Positions 37,961 through 47,762 are shown, counted from the stretch's first letter. The stretch: 64,000 nucleotides of DNA from Cryomorpha sp963741985 (GCA_963741985.1 CAVUKD010000004.1:496001-560000); one strand, 5' to 3'. The notes: generated by a model not told the origin, from the sequence alone. Numbers and translations are program-made.

Positions 37961-39481
37961 ATGTCTGACAGAAAAGAAAAATTTTCGGTTGAAATATCCT
38001 CCGGTTACACATTTAAAGGAGAATCTATAATGATGGGAGGAGCCATTTTGGACGGAATACCTGTAGATGGTCTGCAGGTGCATGCACCCCTGTCGATGTT
38101 CAACCGCCACGGATTGATATCGGGTGCTACCGGCACGGGAAAAACGAAAACCCTTCAGGGAATTGCCGAAGGATTGTCAAATGCCGGCGTGCCGGTAATC
38201 CTGATGGATATTAAGGGCGACCTGAGCGGGCTGGCAGCACCGGGAAAACCACATTCGAAGATTGACGCTCGCCATAAACATATCGGCACCCCCTGGAAAG
38301 CAGAATCTTTTCCAGTGGAATTGTTGAGTATTTCAGACGAGCCGGGTGCACGAATGCGGGCAACAATCAGCGAATTCGGTCCGGTTTTGCTGAGCAAAAT
38401 TTTAGGGTTGAATGACACCCAGGAAGGAGTTGTTGCACTGGCTTTCAAATTCTGTGATGATCATCGGTATCCTTTACTCGACATCAAGGATTTTCGTGCG
38501 GTATTGCAATATATCTCCGGGGATGGGAAGGCCGAAATTGAAAAGAAATACGGATTGGTAAGCTCCAGCAGCGTGGGTGCCATTATGCGTAAACTTTTGG
38601 AATTGGAAAGCCAAGGAGCGTCTCGTTTTTTTGGTGAGTTGAGTACCGAAGTTTTTGATTTGTGCCGTCGCGACAGTCGTGGGCGCGGGTTTATCAACAC
38701 CATCCGGCTTTCGGATATGCAGAGCCGTCCAAAGTTATTCTCCACTTTTATGCTTTGTCTGCTCGCTGAGATATATGAGAAATTTCCTGAAAAAGGCGAC
38801 GCCGAAAAACCGGAACTCATCATTTTTATCGACGAGGCACATTTAATTTTTGACCAAGCTGGAAAGGCCCTGCTCAATCAATTGCAAACCATAATCAAAC
38901 TCATACGTTCGAAAGGTGTAGGAATATTTTTCTGTACTCAACTTCCTACCGACGTGCCCGATGATATTTTGAGCCAATTGGGTATGAAAATTCAGCATTC
39001 GCTGCGTGCCTTTACGGCAAAAGACCGCAAGGCAATTCAAAAAGTAGCTGAAAACTACCCGATTACAGAATTTTACGAAACCGATCAAGTACTTACAAAA
39101 ATGGGAATCGGTGAAGCACTGATAACCCTGCTCAATGAAAAAGGAATTCCAACTCCGCTGGTGCACACACTTTTGACGGCTCCAGCTTCACGGATGGATG
39201 TGCTCACTGATTCCGAGATAAGAGACTTGATTTCCAAAAGTGCTCTGGTATCCAAATACAACACGGAGACCGACCGTGAAAGTGCGTATGAAATACTAAC
39301 GCAAAAGCTGGCTAAAGCTGCTCAAAACGAAATTGAGAAAAAAGAAGTTGAAGTAACAACAAGCCGCAGAACTTCGCGTAGCAAAAAGAGTACATTGGAA
39401 ACCATTATGAGCAGCTCGGTAACGCGCACAGTGGTGCGTGAACTGACACGTGGTTTTATGGGAATATTAAAAAAATGGTAA
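37961..39481 (+). CDS. HerA/DUF853-type ATPase (YjgR-like)
   Basis: 506 residues. Walker A SGATGTGKTKT at about 55-65, VILMDIKGDLSGLA just after, and Walker B ELIIFIDEAHLIF at about 285-297, then IIKLIRSKGVGIFFCTQLPTDVPDDILSQLG (sensor region). This is the DUF853/YjgR branch of the HerA-FtsK ATPases, whose cellular role is not established. Lys/Arg-rich C-terminal tail. Free-standing gene. Confidence 0.92.
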   Translation: MSDRKEKFSVEISSGYTFKGESIMMGGAILDGIPVDGLQVHAPLSMFNRHGLISGATGTGKTKTLQGIAEGLSNAGVPVILMDIKGDLSGLAAPGKPHSKIDARHKHIGTPWKAESFPVELLSISDEPGARMRATISEFGPVLLSKILGLNDTQEGVVALAFKFCDDHRYPLLDIKDFRAVLQYISGDGKAEIEKKYGLVSSSSVGAIMRKLLELESQGASRFFGELSTEVFDLCRRDSRGRGFINTIRLSDMQSRPKLFSTFMLCLLAEIYEKFPEKGDAEKPELIIFIDEAHLIFDQAGKALLNQLQTIIKLIRSKGVGIFFCTQLPTDVPDDILSQLGMKIQHSLRAFTAKDRKAIQKVAENYPITEFYETDQVLTKMGIGEALITLLNEKGIPTPLVHTLLTAPASRMDVLTDSEIRDLISKSALVSKYNTETDRESAYEILTQKLAKAAQNEIEKKEVEVTTSRRTSRSKKSTLETIMSSSVTRTVVRELTRGFMGILKKW

Positions 39482-39527
39482 GACTTTCAGGCTTTACCAT
39501 TTCACGTAAAATTTCTAAAATCGGGAA

Positions 39528-39974
39528 TTAATTGAACATCCCGCCGAGGGCATCTTTTGCTTTTCCCATCATATCAACACTTCCACCCCCGACCATTCCG
39601 GAAAGGAAAGAAGAGTCCGAATCTGGAGTTTCTTCATTTTTGCTGGTAATCATAGACATCAATTTTGGAATTACAATATTTGCAATGCTTTTAGCTTTCG
39701 CCTCATCAATTCCAAATTTTCCTGCGAGAGAAGACACGATTGCTGAAGTCAGTGAAGTTTGAATACCATTAGCTCCGGCCGAATTGCGCTTATTACTGAA
39801 GAGATTCATCACGGAATCAAGATTTCCAGAGGCTACTTCGCCGCCAAGTTTCTCTTTGGTCACTCTTCCTATCTGATCGAATATTTGCGGAAGCTGATCT
39901 TCTGATACTCCTGCTTTTTCCCTAAGTTCGCTGGCAACGCTATCTTTAAGTGAGCCCAAGATATTTGAAAACAT
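39528..39974 (-). CDS. DUF937/YidB-like protein
   Basis: 148 residues: an N-terminal MFSNILGSLKDSVASEL, a middle helical stretch (LPQIFDQIGRVTKEKLGG), and a Gly/Ser-rich C-terminus (FLSGMVGGGSVDMMGKAKDALGGMF). The pattern of short helices ending in a glycine-rich tail suggests DUF937. Family role unknown. It faces the HerA-like gene, 46 bp apart. Confidence 0.6.
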   Translation of the reverse strand: MFSNILGSLKDSVASELREKAGVSEDQLPQIFDQIGRVTKEKLGGEVASGNLDSVMNLFSNKRNSAGANGIQTSLTSAIVSSLAGKFGIDEAKAKSIANIVIPKLMSMITSKNEETPDSDSSFLSGMVGGGSVDMMGKAKDALGGMFN

Positions 39975-40070
39975 AGTTTCTGAGAATTGATTTATAGGCT
40001 AAATTAAGAAAAAGAGACCAGTAAGTTGAAAGAACTAAGTTAAAACCCTATAAACCGGAGTTTAGAAAGT

Positions 40071-40373
40071 TCATCTCATACTATTCAAAACCTGATCAAT
40101 ACGCCGGAGAATAATCCGCGCAGCAGTTTCTTTTTCAGTATCCGAATTACACATGCTCATTTCTGAATCACAATCTCTGGACGGGAAATAAAATTGCCCC
40201 ATTCCGGATTCACATTGACGGATATAATCGAGATTTAGACTAAAGTATAAGGACTTCAATTCACGAATCGATCTTTCAGTGTTGTTCAGATCCTGTTTGA
40301 GTTGAATAATATTGGCAATAAATTTATCGCGAGACATGTTGAATAAGGATTTAGAGGTGCTGTAAATTCTCAT
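40071..40373 (-). CDS. Hypothetical protein, possibly the 3' part of a frameshifted membrane protein
   Basis: 100 residues from the ATG at 40373 (MRIYSTSKSLFNMSRDKF), mostly helical and charged, with a Cys-containing C-terminal half (QCESGMG; DCDSEMSMCNSD). The frame stays open upstream to 40541 with unlikely sequence. The neighbouring frame just upstream (40385-40582) encodes a strong membrane helix, IITVFVISIFIGLLVYLVLN. One extra A in the AAA run near 40405 would fuse the helix to KQQQKLLLTKTKMRIYS. So the true product may be a membrane-anchored coiled protein of about 150 residues. No family recognised. Confidence 0.4.
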   Translation of the reverse strand: MRIYSTSKSLFNMSRDKFIANIIQLKQDLNNTERSIRELKSLYFSLNLDYIRQCESGMGQFYFPSRDCDSEMSMCNSDTEKETAARIILRRIDQVLNSMR

Positions 40374-40665
40374 CTTTGTTTTGGTTAAAAGCAATTTCTG
40401 CTGTTGTTTGAATTCAAAACTAAGTAAACCAAAAGCCCTATAAAAATCGAAATAACAAATACCGTAATAATACCCCCTCGTACTACCGTATAAACCCCCT
40501 TTTTGAAATCGGGTATTATGACAGATATTAGACAACTCCAACAGCTACCGATTCTGGCGGAAAATGTTAAAATCAATACCAACGCCTAAATTTTATCGCT
40601 ATAAATATGGATAATTGGGATGAAAACGTACTTTTGAATCGCCAATTTAATTAAAAACTAAAAAC

Positions 40666-41232
40666 ATGAAGAAAATCACTATTTTGCTCTGTGCACTCGC
40701 TCTGACTATTGGTGCCAAAGCACAATCTCCTACTTTTTCCCAATCGGATTTGGTAATTAATGCTGGAATCGGATTTGGGACGAGCCTTTATTCAGGAACG
40801 TATTACAAATCTACGTTACCACCGGTCTCCATTTCGGCCGAATACGGTGTGGCAGACGACTTCCTTACCAGCGATATGACTCTGGGTATAGGCGGTTACG
40901 TCGGATTTGCCGGTTCCAAGTATGAATATGATTATGGAGGTGGAAATACCTATGGTTGGAAATATAGCTACACAGTAATAGGCGCAAGAGGTGTGCTTCA
41001 TTATCCATTGGTGGATAAGCTCGACACATACGCTGGTTTGATGTTGGGGTATAATATCATTAGTGTAACAGAAATCGGAAGTGCTCCGATCGGATTTTCA
41101 TCGGATACTGGGGGTGTTACATTCTCAATTTTCGCTGGTGCACGCTATTACTTGACTGATAATTTTGCAGTAATGGGTGAACTTGGATATGGAATCGCAT
41201 ATTTGAATCTTGGAGTTGCTTTCAAGCTGTAA
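40666..41232 (+). CDS. Outer-membrane beta-barrel protein
   Basis: 188 residues. Signal peptide cleaved after AKAQ (about residue 20). The mature part is built of alternating amphipathic strands rich in Gly and aromatics (LGIGGYVGFAGSKYEYDYG; GWKYSYTVIGARGVLHYPL; FSIFAGARYYLTDNFAVMGELGYG), the pattern of small OmpA/OprF-like barrels (about eight strands). Function unknown. Own terminator at 41256. Confidence 0.85.
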   Translation: MKKITILLCALALTIGAKAQSPTFSQSDLVINAGIGFGTSLYSGTYYKSTLPPVSISAEYGVADDFLTSDMTLGIGGYVGFAGSKYEYDYGGGNTYGWKYSYTVIGARGVLHYPLVDKLDTYAGLMLGYNIISVTEIGSAPIGFSSDTGGVTFSIFAGARYYLTDNFAVMGELGYGIAYLNLGVAFKL

Positions 41233-41559
41233 GTGAACATTTAAATAACACCTACAAAGGGATTTTCCAGAGTTTACATCTGGAAAATCCCTTTTTTATT
41301 TTGCCGATACTTTTATTAAGAGGATCTTCCAGCATTTTAAAAACCTGACAGGTTGTGTAAGTGAAAAAAAACTGAAATTTATTGATCCTTGAAAGGAGTT
41401 TTCAAATCTTCCCTTCAAGGACGAGCTTGAGATAATTCCATTTTCATTAAAAAATGTGAATTAGGGCTTCTTACCCATTGATTCCTCAGTGGAAACAAGA
41501 CCATTCTTTCACAACGCAAAATATTTTTCAGTTCTTTGCATCAAAATAACTAAGAGAGA
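41233..41559. other. Intergenic region with terminator
   Basis: Holds the terminator at 41256-41298; the remaining 260 bases are AT-rich with no gene seen. Confidence 0.5.
41256..41298 (+). terminator. Rho-independent terminator of the barrel protein gene
   Basis: Perfect 16-bp stem 41256-41271 / 41279-41294, loop GTTTACA, then T run. Confidence 0.95.
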
Positions 41560-42480
41560 ATGAAAACAATATTGATATTAAGTCTATCCACTCTGGCATT
41601 TGCTTTTACTCCCGCTTCCAAGAAGTTGGAATTACAGTTTAAGTTGGAAAAAGGAAAAACATACGAGCAAACCATTTCGCTGACAAGCACTACCAAACAA
41701 ACTTTTCAGGGAACCGAACAAGTAGTCGAGCAAGCAGTATCTGCCAAAACTTCGATGGAGGTGAAAGAAGCCGGTGAAAAGACCGATACGTATAGCATGT
41801 GGTACAACAATATAAATTTGGGCGTAACGCAAGCCGGGAATGAGCAAAATTTCAATTCAGATACAACCCAATTGGCCACCGTGGATCCGATGTCCGCATT
41901 ATTCTCACACCTCGTGAATAGTAAATTCGAAGCCACATTCGATCACAAAGGCAGAGTGCAAAGTTTATCTGGATTAGAAGAAATCATTACCGATGCTACT
42001 TCCGGTATGGGGCCTCAGGGCGCGGCCATAGCTCCCCAACTTTCAGCGAGTTTTGGTGATAATGGACTGACAAAAAATATAGAAATGATCACCGCCATCG
42101 TGCCCGATGAGCCTGTTAAAGAAGGATCTACATGGACCAATAAGCAATTTACCTCTTCAGGCTTGCCGCTGATTCTCAACAATACCTATACTTTGAAAAA
42201 AGTTGATAATGGAATCGCTTCCATAGATGTAGCAGGCAAGCTCTCTGTTGATCCAGCCAATTCTACGGCAGATTTACAAGGCATGGAAGCCACCTATTTC
42301 ATGGATGGTACCCGTACCGGAACAATCCAGATGGAGGTCGCTACAGGATGGGTGAAATCTGCCGAATTTACTGACAGTATAGTTGGTAGTATTACCCTCG
42401 CGGGAAATGAGCAAATGCCTGACGGAGCTACCATTCCAATAGAAATGAATACAAAAACCACCGTTTCTTCAAATCAGTAA
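41560..42480 (+). CDS. DUF6263 family protein, probably exported
   Basis: 306 residues. Short hydrophobic N-terminus (ILILSLSTLAFAFTPAS) consistent with export. The body matches the DUF6263 layout: LQFKLEKGKTYEQTISLTS near the start, SKFEATFDHKGRVQSLSGLEE in the middle, then PVKEGSTWTNKQ and a final TGTIQMEVATGWVKSAEFTDSI strand. The family is common in Bacteroidota and of unknown function. Followed by its own hairpin terminator at 42525. Confidence 0.8.
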   Translation: MKTILILSLSTLAFAFTPASKKLELQFKLEKGKTYEQTISLTSTTKQTFQGTEQVVEQAVSAKTSMEVKEAGEKTDTYSMWYNNINLGVTQAGNEQNFNSDTTQLATVDPMSALFSHLVNSKFEATFDHKGRVQSLSGLEEIITDATSGMGPQGAAIAPQLSASFGDNGLTKNIEMITAIVPDEPVKEGSTWTNKQFTSSGLPLILNNTYTLKKVDNGIASIDVAGKLSVDPANSTADLQGMEATYFMDGTRTGTIQMEVATGWVKSAEFTDSIVGSITLAGNEQMPDGATIPIEMNTKTTVSSNQ

Positions 42481-42524
42481 TTTGGAGATAAAAGTCCCAT
42501 AATAAAATAGCGTTTATACTGAGT

Positions 42525-42561
42525 CGAAACCCGCATAAGCTTCTTTTGCGGGTTTCGTTTT
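42525..42561 (+). terminator. Terminator of the DUF6263 gene
   Basis: Stem CGAAACCCGCA 42525-42535 / TGCGGGTTTCG 42547-42557 with an 11-base loop, then a short T run. Confidence 0.85.
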
Positions 42562-42607
42562 ACTTCGAAATGGATGGTTGTTGCTGTATTAATAAATTAC
42601 TTTACCA

Positions 42608-43414
42608 ATGAAATCAACTTTCTTTAAATTATCCGTCTTGTTCGCCTTCTTGCTATGTGGATTGACGGGTTTCGGTCAAATCCTGAATATTGAAAAAGCC
42701 CGTCTCGACAGTCTCGACAAGAGCCATCCGTACCGTATTAGTTTTGAATCAAAATTCAATTTTTACAACCGCAGTGGCGGTGAAGGTGAGCAGGCAAAAT
42801 TTGCGTCATTCTCAAACGATCTGAACGCCGTGCTCGCTCCGGGAAAAACATCGTATGTAGTTTTAGGAAATCTGGCTTATACCGAAAATAACGGAAGTAC
42901 GATTTTGAACAACGGCTATTTGCACCTTCGAACAAATTTTAATTATCAAAAGACTTGGAGTAAGGAAGTCTATGGTCAATTACAATACGACAATTTCCGT
43001 GGTCTTACGCAGCGCTATCTGCTCGGTGGCGGTGTTCGCTGGAAAGCTCTTAAGAATCGAAAATTCGATTTGATCCTGGGTACAGGGCCGATGTTTGAAA
43101 GAGAAGACTGGAAAATTCCGGATTCAGAAGATATTGAAGATGTAGCCTTCCTGAAATTGAGCAGCTACTTCATTGTGAGATGGGACATAGTTAAAAACGT
43201 GAATTTTAATACCATCTTTTATTATCAGGTAGGCTACGATCAGCGCATTAATGCCGCACGAAATCGCATAAGCTCAACGACCAATTTCAATTTTAAAATT
43301 TCGAAGCACCTCTCATTCACCACAAGTATCGCAATGGCATATGAAGACAAGCCAATCATTCCGATCACCCGGTTTATTTACAGTGTAGAAAATGGATTGA
43401 AACTCGAATTTTAA
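42608..43414 (+). CDS. DUF481-type outer-membrane protein
   Basis: 268 residues, signal peptide to about residue 24 (GFGQ). The mature part is a chain of beta strands typical of DUF481/porin-like barrels (YRISFESKFNFYNRSGGEGEQ; GNLAYTENNGSTILNNGYLHLRTNF; YGQLQYDNFRGLTQRYLLGGGVRW; FDLILGTGPMFERE). It ends with an aromatic/hydrophobic strand, as barrels do (LKLEF). Sits 68 bp before the hybrid kinase gene on the same strand; a functional link is not established. Confidence 0.8.
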   Translation: MKSTFFKLSVLFAFLLCGLTGFGQILNIEKARLDSLDKSHPYRISFESKFNFYNRSGGEGEQAKFASFSNDLNAVLAPGKTSYVVLGNLAYTENNGSTILNNGYLHLRTNFNYQKTWSKEVYGQLQYDNFRGLTQRYLLGGGVRWKALKNRKFDLILGTGPMFEREDWKIPDSEDIEDVAFLKLSSYFIVRWDIVKNVNFNTIFYYQVGYDQRINAARNRISSTTNFNFKISKHLSFTTSIAMAYEDKPIIPITRFIYSVENGLKLEF

Positions 43415-43482
43415 ATTTTACCATTCTAAAATTTTAAATCTTCAAACCGAGGGTATTAATGAGTAATTTAGAAACCTGATAT

Positions 43483-45951
43483 ATGAAAAAAGAAAAATCC
43501 TACAAGGTTTCGGGAAGCATTGGTATCAAGGTGCTATTAGCCATTGGACTTTCTATCGTGTTTCTCATTGCGGCAATTTATATCACTCAGCATACGTTTT
43601 CGAAAGTAAACAAGACTGTAGCTCAATTATCGGATCCCAATCAAAAAACATCGGCACTGAACAAAATTTACAACACCTTCGGTGATTTTGAACGCAATTA
43701 TCAATCTCCACTTATTGCGGACCCCAACGGAGGAACGTATTCCTATTTTCAGGCCCTCGATACGATCAACAATTTGATTGACAGCACCGCCAGAAGTATC
43801 GATTTTAGCGAAAGCGAACGAGCTTTGCTCGACAGTATCCTTCGCATGATAGAAAATCAAAACACACGATTGCTGACCTATAGAATGCTTAAAAAAAATG
43901 AGCAACCGCTCCTTGAACAAAATCTTGATTCGCTCATCAAACTCATTGCTTCTGAGAGAGTGATGTCGCAACCCGATATAATAACTACGCTCAAGTCAAC
44001 CAAACGAATTCCCGCTGAGAACGAAAATGATCTCGAATATAGCGAGGAATCCAAAAAGACCCTTTGGCAGAAGATTTTTTCATCCGATGAAGAAAAGCAG
44101 GAACCTGTGAAACCAGCGAAAACGCCCCAAATTATTGAGGAGACGTATATTCGCGTTGACACCGTGCCCCAGGCTAAAAGTGATACATCAAAGAAAAAAG
44201 CCGGAGCTTTGATAAAGAATATTGAGCGGACACAGGCCAGACATCAGCGACGAACGCGAAATGTAGAAATGGAGATTTTGCAGGGTAGCGCCCGAATCCA
44301 AAATTATATCCTGGCCTTGATTCGCAACGCTGAAGAAGAAGAACTTGCCGAAATTCATACCGAATCGCGTCTTGCCGACGATATGATGCAAACTGCATTG
44401 AGTCGGATGTATCTGGTGCTGGGGATTTTTGCAATTCTTGCTACCATGTTGGTTCTGAGAATACTTAGTGACCTATCAAAGGCTAAATATTACCGTCGAC
44501 AACTGGTGACTGAGAAGGACCGGGCGGAAAATCTCGGACGGATTAAGGAGCGCTTTCTTGCCAATATGAGTCATGAAATTCGCACACCATTGCAGAATAT
44601 TTTGGGATATTCGGAAAGAATGGCCCTCGACGAAAAGAATTCAGACGCACGTATTATTCATCAATCGTCCGAACATCTTCTACAAATTGTAAACGAAGTA
44701 CTTGACTTTAGCCGGATTTCTACGGGTAAACTCATTCTTAACCCTAAGAATTTCAACCTGGCTGAACTTATCGAAGAAGTAGTTGCCAGCATGAAAATCC
44801 AGTCATCCAAAAAAAATATCCATCTCCTTTGCGAAGTGTTCTTAAGCGTGGAGCATGTTTATGCGGATCCATTTCGAATTCGACAGATACTATATAACCT
44901 ACTGGGAAATGCCATAAAATTCACCAATGAAGGATTTGTAAAGCTCGCTGGCCAAAATCGCCTTGCTAACGGTAAGATTATATTCGAATTTAGTATTGAA
45001 GATACCGGAATTGGAATGAATCAGAGCGAGATCGGAAGACTTTTTGAAGAATTTGAGCAAGCCCATACCTCTAACCACGTGGCAAATGGCACAGGCCTCG
45101 GCTTGACCATTGCGAAGGCACTCATAGAAACCTATAATGGCCAAATAAACGTCACAAGCGAAGAAGGCACCGGAAGTGTATTTAGTGTTATGCTCGAACT
45201 TGAGATTGTGCATGAAGAGACTGAGAATGAAGATAAAATATCGTTGAATCCAAGAATGAATTCTGTGCTTCTGGTAGATGATGACATGAGCATACTGAAA
45301 CTTACAAAACAGATTTTAGTGGACAAGGGTCTATTGGTAATTGCTACCTCCTCGCCTATTGATGCAATTAAAATTGCAAAGGAACAGTCATTTGATATTG
45401 CACTAGTCGATTTCAGAATGCCCGAGATGACCGGGGCGCAATTGTGTACCGAATTGAAAAAGATTCACCCTAACCTTCCTGTGATTGCGGTAACCGCAAA
45501 TGTCCTGAAATCGGATGCGGGCGAAAATGCCGACGGTACATTTGACGGCTATTTGCCAAAGCCCTTTAAATCACAGGATCTACTCGAACTGCTCGGTTAT
45601 TCCATGTCGGAAAATAATGCAGAACCGCGTCAGAATTCTCTTCAGAAAAAGCTCAATACCATAACAATGGGCGATAAAGAGCTTGCGACTCAATTAATGG
45701 ATCAGTTTAAAGCTGATTGTCGTCAGGACGTTGATCAGATTACAGGATTGCTGGGTAAAAAAGACTTCTCACAATTGCGCGAAATTATACACCGGCTATC
45801 AGGCAGATTAGGATTTTTTGAATTTACCGGCCTTGCCGGAACATTTCGTATGCTCGAATCCGAATTAGAGAATAATTCCTTTTCAGAAAAATCAGAAGTC
45901 AAACTTCAGCAGTCGGTTGAGGAGTTGAAAATAGAATTGGCGAAGCACTAA
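43483..45951 (+). CDS. Hybrid histidine kinase: sensor - HisKA - HATPase - receiver - Hpt
   Basis: 822 residues. TM1 about 12-34, an extracytoplasmic/sensor stretch of about 270 residues that contains a basic coiled segment, TM2 about 307-329. Phospho-acceptor His in NMSHEIRTPLQN (about 363), ATP-binding NLLGNAIKFTNEGF (N box about 470) with GTGLGLTIAK. A receiver domain has its Asp in ALVDFRMPEMTG (about 643) and Lys in PKPFKS. The C-terminal Hpt has its His in IIHRLSGRLG (about 770). The full phosphorelay is in one chain. It ends 3 bp from the convergent sigma-54 response regulator, its likely partner. Confidence 0.95.
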   Translation: MKKEKSYKVSGSIGIKVLLAIGLSIVFLIAAIYITQHTFSKVNKTVAQLSDPNQKTSALNKIYNTFGDFERNYQSPLIADPNGGTYSYFQALDTINNLIDSTARSIDFSESERALLDSILRMIENQNTRLLTYRMLKKNEQPLLEQNLDSLIKLIASERVMSQPDIITTLKSTKRIPAENENDLEYSEESKKTLWQKIFSSDEEKQEPVKPAKTPQIIEETYIRVDTVPQAKSDTSKKKAGALIKNIERTQARHQRRTRNVEMEILQGSARIQNYILALIRNAEEEELAEIHTESRLADDMMQTALSRMYLVLGIFAILATMLVLRILSDLSKAKYYRRQLVTEKDRAENLGRIKERFLANMSHEIRTPLQNILGYSERMALDEKNSDARIIHQSSEHLLQIVNEVLDFSRISTGKLILNPKNFNLAELIEEVVASMKIQSSKKNIHLLCEVFLSVEHVYADPFRIRQILYNLLGNAIKFTNEGFVKLAGQNRLANGKIIFEFSIEDTGIGMNQSEIGRLFEEFEQAHTSNHVANGTGLGLTIAKALIETYNGQINVTSEEGTGSVFSVMLELEIVHEETENEDKISLNPRMNSVLLVDDDMSILKLTKQILVDKGLLVIATSSPIDAIKIAKEQSFDIALVDFRMPEMTGAQLCTELKKIHPNLPVIAVTANVLKSDAGENADGTFDGYLPKPFKSQDLLELLGYSMSENNAEPRQNSLQKKLNTITMGDKELATQLMDQFKADCRQDVDQITGLLGKKDFSQLREIIHRLSGRLGFFEFTGLAGTFRMLESELENNSFSEKSEVKLQQSVEELKIELAKH

Positions 45952-45954
45952 AAT

Positions 45955-47337
45955 TTAAGCGTCTATATCGTATTTGCTGATTTTCAAATACAGTGTTTTG
46001 CGATCGATATTGAGCATTCGGGCGGCCTTAGATTTATTGTATCGTACTTCTTCAAGCGTTTTGATAATCATTTCTCGTTCAGACACCTCTTTTTGTGCTT
46101 TTAGATCGTACGGTCCGGAACTCTGAACCGTTTTCGAATCAGAAATATGTTTCATTTCCGGAGGGAGCGTCAGCGCCTCAATTGTTTTGGAATCCATGCT
46201 GAGCAAAACAGCCCGACGAATTACATTGCGCAATTCTCGCAAATTCCCCGGCCATAAGTAAGATTCAAAAATTCGTATTACTTCGGGTGAAAATTCTTCT
46301 ACCTTTCTATTCAAATCCGCATTAGCGTTCTTTCGAAAAAAATTGGCAAACTCCCAGAAATCGTCTTTTCGTTCGATCAGTGCCGGAACCTGAATTTTGA
46401 ATTCGTTAATCCGGTGATACAAGTCTTCACGAAAATCGCCATCGCGAACCGTATCCAGCAAATTTTCATTTGTAGCAGTAATGATTCGCACGTCGGTCAA
46501 AATTTCATTATTGGATCCCAGCGGCTGTATAATACGTTCTTGTAGTGCACGCAAGAGTTTCACTTGGACTTCGTAGCTGAGGTTGCCCACTTCATCCAAA
46601 AACAATGTTCCACCTTTTGCTGCAACAAATTGTCCATCTTTATTGGCATGAGCTCCGGTAAATGCACCCTTTACATGTCCGAACAACTCACTGATTGCTA
46701 ACTCTTCGGTAAGCGCTCCACAGTCTACGGCAACGAAAGGGCCATTGTGCCGATGGCTATTGCGGTGAATACTGCGTGCCACATATTCTTTTCCTGTACC
46801 GCTTTCTCCCAAAATAAGTACAGTCATATCCGTGGGAGCGACAAGATTAATATGCTCATGGAGCGTCTTTGACTGAATACTGCTGCCTTGCACAAATCCA
46901 GTGACTATTTCCGGTTTTGGTTTTTTAGGTGTTCTTTGGGTAGATTTCTCTGCGCTTGGACTTGAAACCGGAGCCGACTTCTTTCTGGACGCTTTTTCGA
47001 TCAGCAGTTTCAATTCATCGGGATTCACTGGTTTAGTAATATAATCGAATGCACCTAACTTCATCGCTCTCACCGCAGTGCGAATGTCTGAAAATCCCGT
47101 CATTAAAATAACCTGCGGTCGACTTTCCAATTGAATAAGCTGGGGTAAAATTTCCAATCCGGTTCCATCGGGAAGACGATAGTCCAGAAGAATCAGATCT
47201 GGAAGAACTTCTTGTGCTTTTTTGCTACCATCGGCTGCCCGTGAAGCAGAAAATACTTCATATCCGAGTTTATTTAAGTACACTTCCAACGTCTTTAGAA
47301 ACGTTGGATCATCTTCAATTACCAGTATTTTTTCCAT
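45955..47337 (-). CDS. Sigma-54-dependent response regulator (NtrC/AtoC family)
   Basis: 460 residues. Receiver domain with the phospho-Asp in LILLDYRLPDG (about 53) and KPVNPDE (about 103); AAA+ domain with Walker A GESGTGKE (about 176), the sigma-54 contact loop GAFTGA (about 223) and Walker B TLFLDEVGN; Fis-type HTH at about 420-460 (NKSKAARMLNIDRKTLYLKI). It activates sigma-54 promoters as a hexamer. Target genes are not identifiable here. Convergent with the hybrid kinase. Confidence 0.95.
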   Translation of the reverse strand: MEKILVIEDDPTFLKTLEVYLNKLGYEVFSASRAADGSKKAQEVLPDLILLDYRLPDGTGLEILPQLIQLESRPQVILMTGFSDIRTAVRAMKLGAFDYITKPVNPDELKLLIEKASRKKSAPVSSPSAEKSTQRTPKKPKPEIVTGFVQGSSIQSKTLHEHINLVAPTDMTVLILGESGTGKEYVARSIHRNSHRHNGPFVAVDCGALTEELAISELFGHVKGAFTGAHANKDGQFVAAKGGTLFLDEVGNLSYEVQVKLLRALQERIIQPLGSNNEILTDVRIITATNENLLDTVRDGDFREDLYHRINEFKIQVPALIERKDDFWEFANFFRKNANADLNRKVEEFSPEVIRIFESYLWPGNLRELRNVIRRAVLLSMDSKTIEALTLPPEMKHISDSKTVQSSGPYDLKAQKEVSEREMIIKTLEEVRYNKSKAARMLNIDRKTLYLKISKYDIDA

Positions 47338-47383
47338 CCAAAAGAATCAGGTTTCGAAGGTACTACAATCTATTGAAACGGAA

Positions 47384-47412
47384 TAAAAAAAGGCCGGACA
47401 CTGCGTCCGACC
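47384..47412 (-). terminator. Terminator of the PepSY-like gene
   Basis: Minus strand: GGTCGGAC (47412-47405), loop GCAGT, GTCCGGCC (47399-47392), then eight T. Sits between the PepSY-like gene and the response regulator, so the two are transcribed separately. Confidence 0.9.
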
Positions 47413-47444
47413 TATTTTAGAGGTATTCATAAGCTGCAAAATGC

Positions 47445-47762
47445 TTAACCCACTACCTTACCGTTTTCATCAAATTTATAAGTAGCTTCTTTCTCACCAT
47501 TGGTAAGCACTACTTCATACATTTTTTGCTTTGAATCTGTATTGATCTCATAAGCTTTACCCACTTTCCAATCTTGAAATTTTTCAGAGAGCAAGGTTTT
47601 TTGAACTGCGTCTGGCAATTTATCAGCTTCAATTTCAACTTGCTTTTCCTGTTGAACTTGTTCTGTAGCTACGAAAGCCTTCTCAGTTTTCCCTGTTTGG
47701 GCACTTGCCACACCTGCTGAAAGAAGTAAAACGGTCGATAATGCAATAATTGATTTTTTCAT
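47445..47762 (-). CDS. Small secreted PepSY-like protein
   Basis: 105 residues; signal peptide cleaved after ASAQ (about residue 22). Mature part has the PepSY/BLIP-like pattern: LPDAVQKTLLSEKFQDWKVGKAYEIN then QKMYEVVLTNGEKEATYKFDENGKVVG. Periplasmic; such proteins are common in Bacteroidota and of unknown role. Monocistronic with a strong terminator. Confidence 0.8.
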   Translation of the reverse strand: MKKSIIALSTVLLLSAGVASAQTGKTEKAFVATEQVQQEKQVEIEADKLPDAVQKTLLSEKFQDWKVGKAYEINTDSKQKMYEVVLTNGEKEATYKFDENGKVVG

